Positions 1 to 5,842 of a stretch of DNA of 6,056 nt are shown piece by piece. Each line of letters starts with the position of its first letter. Position 1 is the stretch's first letter. The notes under the pieces are model-generated. The model did no database searches. It saw nothing but the letters and a program-made list of their open reading frames with translations, and was not told the DNA's origin. The stretch spans positions 1 to 6,056 of the forward strand of contig DSDE01000431.1 of assembly GCA_011049095.1 (NCBI GenBank), read 5' to 3'. The position numbers and the translations under genes were made by a program. The DNA is from Fidelibacterota bacterium. GTDB taxonomy: Bacteria > Fidelibacterota > Fidelibacteria > Fidelibacterales > DSDE01.

Positions 1-23
1 CAGGCAGAATCTTCCCCGAATTT

Positions 24-139
24 GTGACAGCCCCGGTCACTGATCCGTCAGTCGACGGACGAAGTGCGGTTACTGAGCGGAGTCGAAGTGTTGCTTAATT
101 TGGACCTGTCCATCCCCTGACGGATCAAGCCAAATTAAG
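24..139. repeat. Compound inverted-repeat element in intergenic DNA
   Basis: Several exact inverted repeats crowd into this stretch. GTGAC (24-28) pairs with GTCAC (36-40). TCCGTC (44-49) pairs with GACGGA (54-59) around an AGTC loop, and CACT/AGTG (38-41/63-66) extends that stem outward. TGATCCGTCAG (41-51) is the exact reverse complement of 117-127. CTTAATTTGG (94-103) is the exact reverse complement of 130-139. The last two pairings cross each other, and the 41-51/117-127 pairing also competes with the 44-59 hairpin. Two degenerate tandem units can be seen (about 36-66 and 69-90), each opening GTYACTGA and closing CGAAGTG. The core at 72-90 resembles a short intergenic repeat dispersed through many FCB-group and candidate-phylum genomes; that link is from memory and was not searched. 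No transposase is present. Its function is unknown; it could be a non-autonomous mobile element, a REP-like repeat or an RNA structure. Confidence 0.55.
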
Positions 140-201
140 AAGAAAAGGATAGATGAAGTATGGGGGATTAAACCGAGAATCCTCAAATCTCAGTTTTCAA
201 G

Positions 202-219
202 ACACTTTAAATAAAGTGT
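202..219 (-). terminator. AT-rich hairpin after the receiver/ATP-grasp gene (weak terminator candidate)
   Basis: ACACTTTA (202-209) is the exact reverse complement of TAAAGTGT (212-219), forming an AT-rich stem with a very short loop. It begins 22 bases beyond the minus-strand stop codon at 242-244, which is where a terminator would be expected. On the minus strand the stem is followed by CTTGAAAACTG and not by a T-run, so it does not meet the usual intrinsic-terminator pattern. It may only protect the transcript end, or may have no role. The remaining DNA between 140 and 241 shows nothing else that can be supported. Confidence 0.25.
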
Positions 220-241
220 TATAATCAGCTTTCTATATTAT

Positions 242-3199
242 TTAGGACAGCAGTGGTTTTAAAATAAGTCCTTCGCCCTTAGTGCCGTTTACTTGGATTG
301 TGATAGCTTTTTCGCAGCGGATATGGCGTATATATTCTCCTATATATTCTGCTTTTTGTGTTTGCAGCCAGCCCCAATCGATATTGGATTCAATTTTTGC
401 CGGCGGAATTGTGAAATAGCTGATTCCCAGAGAGGTCATATTCTGAAAAAAGTGGCTGCCAAAACTGGGTTCAACGTAGAGGTCGGGCAGCCCCACTTCC
501 ACAATGGAGCGGACGAATGAAATGTCATTCCAGTTTACTGGAACACCCAGCATCGGGTCAGCGGTACCCCAGCGCCCAGGCCCTATTAGCAAATAGTGAC
601 GCTCTTCAGAAAAGCGGGAATTAAGTTTACGTATTTCTTGCACGATGGCTTCTGTTTTGAGAATATCAAAGGTCTCTATATCAACGTAGATAATGTCTTT
701 CACACCGCGGCAGATACCATTTCCCAGAGTGATATCACTAAAAAGGACAAGCTTTTCTTTCGCGGCATTGGCCAGTTTGATATGAGCGCTGCGGTCGTAA
801 GTAACCTGAGGTCGTATCTGCAAAATGTAAAATTCGGAGGTGTATTCACCATTAAGGCAGACATTTGCAGCAAATTCCATCTCGACTTGTGAACCCATCC
901 CATCCTTGATAATCTTGGTTGTTGTTTGCAGCAGTTGGGCAAGCGGAAATGTTTTGTATTTTAAAATATTGGCAAAGGTGATAATTCGCGGGCCCTTTTC
1001 CCAGTCTGATTCTGAAAAGCTGTTGTCATTGGCGTTATAGACGCTGGAAACAATATCCAAAACGCAGCTCTGATCCGCTTTATTTACTTCCAGGCGGTCA
1101 AGATTGCACTCTTCGCCCTTTAATAGCAGCGCGGAGTCATTATGGAGATTTAATGCATAAAAGTGTGTCTGAGAGTTGCGCAGAGTGGATTTTGTATCAT
1201 AAAACTGGGGAATGATTTTCGGGTGCTGCGGTGAAAAGCGCAGGGCTTTTTCACCACTAACTACGGTGCGGCCCAAACCCAATGCCACTGTTGCGAGCCC
1301 CCCTTCACGAGTCAGTTTCTTTTGCGGATAGTAATTGTAGCTTTGCATGACGCCGCTAAAGGTAGGATAAAAGTAATCGCCATAACTTTTTCCGATTAGA
1401 TGTTGAATAATGACACCCATTTTTTCATCTTCCGGGCGATGGCCGGTAGAGCCCATATACGAGCGGCTGGCAGATTGAAAAACAGAGGCATAAACCAATT
1501 TGATGGCATTAAGCAATTGCCCCACGCGAACATCAAGGCTTTCATCGCGGTTAGGAATCATAAGCGTGCGGTAGATGCCGGCAAAGGGCTCAAAAAAACT
1601 ATCTTCCAGCAGGCTGCTGGAGCGAACAGCCAAAGGATTGTTGTTGTGGCGGAGATATTCAATAATGTCACCAGTGAAAGCTTTATCAAATTCACCATCA
1701 ATAAAAATGCGGTCAATCTCCTTATCATTGTCCGTTTCTAAAGCCCGGTAGGGGAGATTATTCCTTTCCATAAAGTCGTCATAGACGTGAGTTCCCAGCA
1801 CAACAAAACGTGGCACGCTGATATTAACGCCAGGGAAAGCCTTTTCAAGGTCAAAGCGACTGAGATAGTTGACGAGAAAAACGAGGCCGCGACCTTTGCC
1901 GCCAAGGGTTCCGGTGCCGATACGCAAATATTTTAGCTCAGGGTCATAGGTTTCCGAATTGAAGATGACCACCTTGTCCTGGAGCTGATGCTTGCGAACA
2001 TTACTAACGGCTTCGATTAAGAATTTCCGCAGATTTTCAGGCTCAGTAAAGTCATCATAATTGAGGGGCTTCAGTTTGTCGGCCAGCTCAAAATAGCCGC
2101 GGACAGCCATCCAGTTGCTGAAGTGGTCTCTCTTGGCGTGATAGCTGATACTTTGGAGGGGTACTTTTGAGAGAGCCGTTTCCAGGGAGCGGAGGGTTCG
2201 AACCCTGAGAATTTCCTTTTTTGATGGCGTGCGAAAGACAAAATCACCAAACCCGCAATGGTCAATGACAAACTGACGCAGCTCGTGAATTAAATCGGGT
2301 GAATTTTTATCGAGGAAATAGGCGTTGACGGCTCGGGCGTAGCGGGCGTTTTCTTTTTCCATACTTAAAAGCAGCATTGGCGCCGATGGCGTATTTTGCA
2401 GCACAGTTTTGAGAAATTCCACACCAGATTGGGGATTAATTTTGCCCTCTTTGGGATAGCGAATATCAGAAATGACCGCCAGCAAATTATTTTTATAGCG
2501 GCTATAATAATCCACGGCCTCTTCATAGGTGGTGGCCAGGAGAATTTTAGGGCGACTGTACATTCTCAGCAGCTTAAGGTCATCTGTATATTCTCGGGAG
2601 ATGAGCTTTCCAGTGTATTCGATAATTATACGATAAATGATAGGCAGGAAAACTGAGTAAAAAGATGGACTGTCTTCCACAACAATAATAGCCCTAACCA
2701 TACCTTTTTGAATATCTCTCGAGGCATTTTTTTTATCTTCCACATATTTGATCAGCGCTGGAAAAATTGAGCTGTCTCCCAGCCAGTAGAAAATGCGGTC
2801 TATGCCCTCGGTGTTTTCAGAGTTTGCCATCACCCATTCATATTCCCGCTTATTGGCGGTGAGCATAACTATAGGTACATCTCCAAAGCGCTTATGGATT
2901 GTGCGGCCAAATTCAAATGGATTGGCATCGATGATATGGGCCATTGTGATGACCAGGTCATAATGTTTTTGTTCCATCTTTCGAAAGGCGTGGTCGGCTG
3001 TGCTTACCCTTGTAATGCGCGGAACATTTATGAGGTTGTATGCCTGATATTCAGAAATGAGCATTTCGCTGAGGCGGCCGTCTTCTTCAAGCTTAAATGC
3101 ATCATAGAGGCTGCTGACAATAAGTATTTCGTGAATCCTGTGCTGCATTAGCTGTCGATATGACAGGGACCCTTTTGTGCTGTTTACTTGAATCTCCAT
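242..3199 (-). CDS. Double-receiver / PPDK-type ATP-grasp fusion protein of unknown function
   Basis: This 985-residue soluble protein has no signal peptide or membrane segment. Residues about 20-155 form a receiver-like fold without a phosphoacceptor: strand 3 reads DLVITM where Asp is expected at Met86. Residues about 168-315 form a second receiver with the full set of key residues: E175-D176, D245 in SDIRYP, S279 and K298. It has an unusually long insertion after the first helix (about 190-220). Residues about 420-800 match the PPDK/PEP-synthase nucleotide-binding domain: GTGTLGGKGRG (428-438), PLAVRSSSLLEDS (522-534), FAGIYRTL (539-546), VEMEFA (772-777) and QIRP (794-797). A family-specific end follows, with LLIGPGRWG (870-878) and PSFGSHFFQN (911-920). 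The phosphohistidine TSHAAI motif and the PEP/pyruvate TIM barrel are absent, so it is not a normal dikinase or PEP synthase, although automatic annotation may say so. A plausible role is ATP-dependent phosphotransfer controlled by phosphorylation at D245, but the substrate is unknown. The assigned Met is the outermost one, preceded only by a weak AGAAGG about 18 bases away. Met18 is an alternative start. Confidence 0.85.
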   Translation of the reverse strand: MEIQVNSTKGSLSYRQLMQHRIHEILIVSSLYDAFKLEEDGRLSEMLISEYQAYNLINVPRITRVSTADHAFRKMEQKHYDLVITMAHIIDANPFEFGRTIHKRFGDVPIVMLTANKREYEWVMANSENTEGIDRIFYWLGDSSIFPALIKYVEDKKNASRDIQKGMVRAIIVVEDSPSFYSVFLPIIYRIIIEYTGKLISREYTDDLKLLRMYSRPKILLATTYEEAVDYYSRYKNNLLAVISDIRYPKEGKINPQSGVEFLKTVLQNTPSAPMLLLSMEKENARYARAVNAYFLDKNSPDLIHELRQFVIDHCGFGDFVFRTPSKKEILRVRTLRSLETALSKVPLQSISYHAKRDHFSNWMAVRGYFELADKLKPLNYDDFTEPENLRKFLIEAVSNVRKHQLQDKVVIFNSETYDPELKYLRIGTGTLGGKGRGLVFLVNYLSRFDLEKAFPGVNISVPRFVVLGTHVYDDFMERNNLPYRALETDNDKEIDRIFIDGEFDKAFTGDIIEYLRHNNNPLAVRSSSLLEDSFFEPFAGIYRTLMIPNRDESLDVRVGQLLNAIKLVYASVFQSASRSYMGSTGHRPEDEKMGVIIQHLIGKSYGDYFYPTFSGVMQSYNYYPQKKLTREGGLATVALGLGRTVVSGEKALRFSPQHPKIIPQFYDTKSTLRNSQTHFYALNLHNDSALLLKGEECNLDRLEVNKADQSCVLDIVSSVYNANDNSFSESDWEKGPRIITFANILKYKTFPLAQLLQTTTKIIKDGMGSQVEMEFAANVCLNGEYTSEFYILQIRPQVTYDRSAHIKLANAAKEKLVLFSDITLGNGICRGVKDIIYVDIETFDILKTEAIVQEIRKLNSRFSEERHYLLIGPGRWGTADPMLGVPVNWNDISFVRSIVEVGLPDLYVEPSFGSHFFQNMTSLGISYFTIPPAKIESNIDWGWLQTQKAEYIGEYIRHIRCEKAITIQVNGTKGEGLILKPLLS

Positions 3200-3237
3200 T
3201 TAGTCTCTGATCACTAAGCCTTCTTTACACATTCTTC

Positions 3238-3253
3238 AAAAAATAAGTCATTT
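3238..3253 (+). repeat. Direct repeat copy 1, divergent promoter region
   Basis: AAAAAATAAGTCATTT recurs as AAAAAATAAGTAATTT at 3364-3379, matching at 15 of 16 positions in the same orientation and starting 126 bases apart. This copy lies 39-54 bases upstream of the minus-strand ATG. Read on the minus strand it ends in TATTTTTTG, one base off a TAnnTTTG element, with a TTGG 19 bases further upstream. It could therefore be a promoter part for the receiver/ATP-grasp gene, a regulator site, or a chance match in AT-rich DNA. Confidence 0.4.
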
Positions 3254-3350
3254 CTATAAAATTACCAAGCCCACATTCTTATTTGCTTAAATAATGCAGG
3301 TGAGGAGGAATAAATTTTTTGGAAGCTCCGGAAAGCGCGGTGGTTCACCA

Positions 3351-3381
3351 TTTGCAAAAGTATAAAAAATAAGTAATTTTG
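3351..3381 (+). promoter_or_regulatory. Candidate promoter of the asd operon
   Basis: TTTG (3351-3354) is followed after 19 bases by TAATTTTG (3374-3381). This fits the Bacteroidota primary-sigma pattern TTTG - about 19-21 bases - TAnnTTTG exactly. The same bases can be read as a weaker sigma-70 pair, TTGCAA (3352-3357) and TAATTT (3374-3379) with 16-base spacing. Transcription would begin near 3386-3388, leaving a short leader of about 16-18 bases that just includes the asd Shine-Dalgarno GGAG at 3392-3395. This is a pattern match only; the AT-rich surroundings make chance hits likely. Confidence 0.4.
3364..3379 (+). repeat. Direct repeat copy 2, divergent promoter region
   Basis: This is the second copy of the 16-base AT-rich repeat (AAAAAATAAGTAATTT), 25-40 bases upstream of the asd start codon. 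It overlaps the candidate -7/-10 element of asd (3374-3381), so a protein binding here would be expected to block transcription of the aspartate-family genes. A shared regulator for both divergent genes is possible but is only inferred from the matching sequence and the placement of one copy in front of each gene. Confidence 0.4.
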
Positions 3382-3403
3382 GCGTGAAGATGGAGTTGAT
3401 GCA

Positions 3404-4441
3404 ATGAAAAAAACAGAAGTGGGAATTTTAGGCGCTACCGGAATGGTGGGGCAGATATTAATCATGCTTTTGGGGAATCATCCCTGGTTTGAAATAAAAG
3501 CGCTATCGGCATCGCCCCGATCTGCCGGGAAGCGATATAAAGATGCGGTGCACTGGCTGCAGGCAGCGTCAATTCCTGAAGCGGTGGCTGATCTGCCGAT
3601 TTATCAAAGTGGAGAGCCGCTGCCTGCCCAAATGCTTTTTTCTGCGCTGGACGCTTCTGTGGCGGGAGAAATTGAAATGCTTTATGCTCAAAATGGCAGT
3701 GTGGTCATATCAAATGCTAGAAACCATCGAATGCGCCCCGATGTGCCCCTGCTGATGCCGATGGTGAATCCGGATCATCTCTCAGTAGCTCAAAAACAAC
3801 CCTACTCAGGAAAAATAGTTACGAACCCCAACTGCAGCACAGCCGGTCTAGTCACAGCGCTGCAGCCCCTGCAGAAAAACTTTGGCCTCAGGAGTGTTCA
3901 CGTGGTGACGATGCAGGCGCTGTCTGGAGCAGGTTACCCGGGGCTCAGCAGTCTCGATATCGCCGACAATCTTATTCCCTATATTTCCGGCGAAGAGGAA
4001 AAAATCGAGGAGGAAACGAAAAAGATACTTGGAGATTTTGATGGTAAAAATATAGAGTCAGCAAATATTGAAGTATCTGCACAGTGTAATCGGGTGAATG
4101 TTCTGGATGGCCACACTGAGTCAGTTTTGGTCTCGTTTCAAAAGGAGATCCATAGAGAAGAGATTATTAGAGCTTGGCAAGATTATCGTTCAAAGCCGCA
4201 GATTCTCCTATTGCCAAGCACGCCCAAACGACCTATTATCTGGCATACTGAAGCTGAATATCCTCAGCCGCGCCTCCACCGCATGGTAGAGAAAGGTATG
4301 GCCGTTCACGTTGGCAGGCTACGTCAGCACGATACTCACACTTTCAGTTTTACACTTTTGCTGCATAATACAATTCTTGGTGCCGCTGGCACAGCAATCC
4401 ACAATGCAGAGCTATATATTTCACAAAAGGGAAAAAAATGA
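3404..4441 (+). CDS. asd: Aspartate-semialdehyde dehydrogenase, archaeal/fungal type
   Basis: The enzyme catalyses NADPH-dependent reduction of L-4-aspartyl phosphate to L-aspartate-4-semialdehyde, the branch point to Lys, Thr and Met, in the cytosol. The 345 residues match the usual length of the archaeal/fungal subfamily. The N-terminal dinucleotide-binding motif GATGMVGQ is at 10-17, and the cofactor-contacting ASPRSAGK segment is at 36-43. The catalytic cysteine is Cys144 in TNPNCSTAG (140-148). QALSGAGYPG (171-180) and GEEEKIEEETKKILG (196-210) follow, and the acid/base histidine is His237 in CNRVNVLDGHTE (228-239). These motifs are those of the archaeal/fungal form and not the E. coli form. 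ATG 3404 is the first in-frame start after an upstream stop at 3374 and has GGAG 8 bases ahead. The stop codon overlaps the kinase start by ATGA, implying co-translation. ArgC is an alternative relative, but the motifs and the neighbouring kinase rule it out. Confidence 0.95.
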   Translation: MKKTEVGILGATGMVGQILIMLLGNHPWFEIKALSASPRSAGKRYKDAVHWLQAASIPEAVADLPIYQSGEPLPAQMLFSALDASVAGEIEMLYAQNGSVVISNARNHRMRPDVPLLMPMVNPDHLSVAQKQPYSGKIVTNPNCSTAGLVTALQPLQKNFGLRSVHVVTMQALSGAGYPGLSSLDIADNLIPYISGEEEKIEEETKKILGDFDGKNIESANIEVSAQCNRVNVLDGHTESVLVSFQKEIHREEIIRAWQDYRSKPQILLLPSTPKRPIIWHTEAEYPQPRLHRMVEKGMAVHVGRLRQHDTHTFSFTLLLHNTILGAAGTAIHNAELYISQKGKK

Positions 4442-5838
4442 CTCAGCAAATGCCCCGAATTGTCGCCAAGTTTGGCGGCTCTAATCTGAAAAGCGCCGCT
4501 GATCTCCACCATATTGGCGATATTATTGAAGCCTATCAGCAACCGATTGTTATTGTCGTCAGCGCATTTTTTGGTGTCACCAATTTCCTGCAGGAGATGC
4601 TTTGGAAATGCCGTACCGATGAGCAAACCATTTTGGCAGGCGCTGATTTTCTAAAAAACATGAAGCAGGAGCTGGTGAATAGCGTCATCTCTGACCCCAT
4701 TTTGCGAGCCGAAGCCTTCGAAAAAATTGATTTTCGCCTTCGCCAAATGACCCGCTATTTGCTTGGTGTGCACTATATGGGAGATGCGCCCAGTTTTGCT
4801 GAAGATACAGTTCTCAGCTATGGCGAACAATTTAGCGCGGCAATTCTCAGTGGATTATTGAAATCCCGAGGATTGGAGGCAGAAGAATTGCTTCCTGATA
4901 CGCTGGGATTGATTACAGATGGGGAATTTGGTAACGCCACAGTGGATTTTTCAGCCTCCTGCCAGTTAGTGAGAAAGGCCCTTTCCAAGCATTCTTTTGC
5001 CGTCATTCCTGGTTTTTATGGCATATCTCCCGCGGGGAAAATAAATCTTTTTGGACGAGGCGGCAGTGATTATTCTGCAGCCGCGCTGGCTAGGATTATT
5101 CAGGCCGAGAGCCTTGATGTCTGGAAGGATGTGAATGGATTTATGAGCGCCGATCCAAAGCTGGTGCGAAATGTCAGGCAGATCCCGGAAATCAGCTATA
5201 CAGAAGCTGCGGAGCTGGCCTACTTTGGTGCGAAAATCCTCCATCCCCGAACAATGGAACCCTTGCTCGATGATAGCATTCCCATTCGTATTTTTGACAG
5301 TCGTAAATTTAGGGGCAGCTTGAAGGCGGCGTCAATCGTTCACGAAAAAAGAGAAATCCACAGCACGATTATTAAAAGTGTGACCTATAGCGATGATTTT
5401 GGCGTACTGCAATTGGCCGGTCCAGGTGTGGGTATCAAACCTGGAATTTTAGCCATGCTTACTCGAGAGCTAGATCGCCGGGGAATCAATATTAAATCAG
5501 TGATTACGGCACAAACATCTATAAACATTTTGTTAAGCCTCAATGATCTGGAGCTGGCCGCCGATTTGACACGCCGCGCCGCCCCAGAACTGGTGAAAAA
5601 TATAACAGTTCAGGATGATGTGGCACTCATTGCTGTCGTTGGCGAAGGCATTCTGGAAACGCCAGGCCTTGCGGCAAAGGTTTTCGGTGCAGTTTATGAG
5701 AAAAGGATAAATGTGCAGATTATTAGTATGGGGGCATCGCCGGTGGCGGCCTATTTTCTGGTAGATCAAAAAGACCGCACAGAAGCTGTGCGGGCCATCC
5801 ATCATAGTTTTATTAATAATGGAGTAGAAAGGGTGTAG
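4438..5838 (+). CDS. lysC: Aspartate kinase, monofunctional, two C-terminal ACT domains
   Basis: The enzyme phosphorylates L-aspartate with ATP to L-4-aspartyl phosphate, the first and usually feedback-controlled step of the aspartate family. The amino-acid kinase domain spans about 5-290. It contains KFGGSN (11-16), LSYGEQFSA (126-134), the active-site FGRGGSDYSA (205-214), DVWKDVNGFMSADP (227-240) and the FGAKILHPRT motif (263-272). Two ACT domains follow. The first is about 318-385 (GVGIKPGI at 330-337; QTSINILLS at 359-367) and the second about 396-460 (GEGILETPGLAAKVF at 402-416). Their presence implies allosteric control by an end product, though which one cannot be read from sequence. 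There is no fused homoserine dehydrogenase, and 466 residues is a normal length for a stand-alone enzyme. The canonical KFGGTS is KFGGSN here, a mild deviation. Translation starts inside the asd stop (ATGA) with AAGGG 6 bases upstream. The symbol is used generically; ask or thrA-like names are equally possible. Confidence 0.95.
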   Translation: MTQQMPRIVAKFGGSNLKSAADLHHIGDIIEAYQQPIVIVVSAFFGVTNFLQEMLWKCRTDEQTILAGADFLKNMKQELVNSVISDPILRAEAFEKIDFRLRQMTRYLLGVHYMGDAPSFAEDTVLSYGEQFSAAILSGLLKSRGLEAEELLPDTLGLITDGEFGNATVDFSASCQLVRKALSKHSFAVIPGFYGISPAGKINLFGRGGSDYSAAALARIIQAESLDVWKDVNGFMSADPKLVRNVRQIPEISYTEAAELAYFGAKILHPRTMEPLLDDSIPIRIFDSRKFRGSLKAASIVHEKREIHSTIIKSVTYSDDFGVLQLAGPGVGIKPGILAMLTRELDRRGINIKSVITAQTSINILLSLNDLELAADLTRRAAPELVKNITVQDDVALIAVVGEGILETPGLAAKVFGAVYEKRINVQIISMGASPVAAYFLVDQKDRTEAVRAIHHSFINNGVERV

Positions 5839-5842
5839 AATC

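Noticed and set aside
111..113. Short minus-strand frame starting at the complement of 111-113 (about 21 codons)
   Set aside because: It lies inside the inverted-repeat element, has no properly spaced ribosome-binding site and resembles no known peptide.
24..139. CRISPR array or tRNA gene in the left intergenic region
   Set aside because: The repeat units are degenerate and only two, without regular spacers. The stems do not follow a tRNA cloverleaf, and no GTTCRA T-loop motif is present.
220..225. Perfect TATAAT on the plus strand
   Set aside because: There is no matching -35 at 16-18 bases (TCAAGA lies there) and no plus-strand gene follows. It sits beside the AT-rich hairpin past the end of a minus-strand gene and is most likely chance.
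1400..1741. Plus-strand open frame of 113 codons within the receiver/ATP-grasp gene
   Set aside because: It lies wholly antisense to a gene with clear domain motifs, shows no recognisable family, and is a shadow frame.
242..3199. Calling the large gene PEP synthase or pyruvate phosphate dikinase
   Set aside because: Only the ATP-grasp part is present. The phosphohistidine motif and the PEP/pyruvate-binding barrel are missing, and receiver domains occupy the N-terminus.
3200..3403. Lysine riboswitch or SAM riboswitch upstream of asd
   Set aside because: The intergenic region is only 204 bases and AT-rich, with only short weak stems such as GGTG/CACC at 3339-3349. No conserved riboswitch core or downstream terminator hairpin could be recognised.
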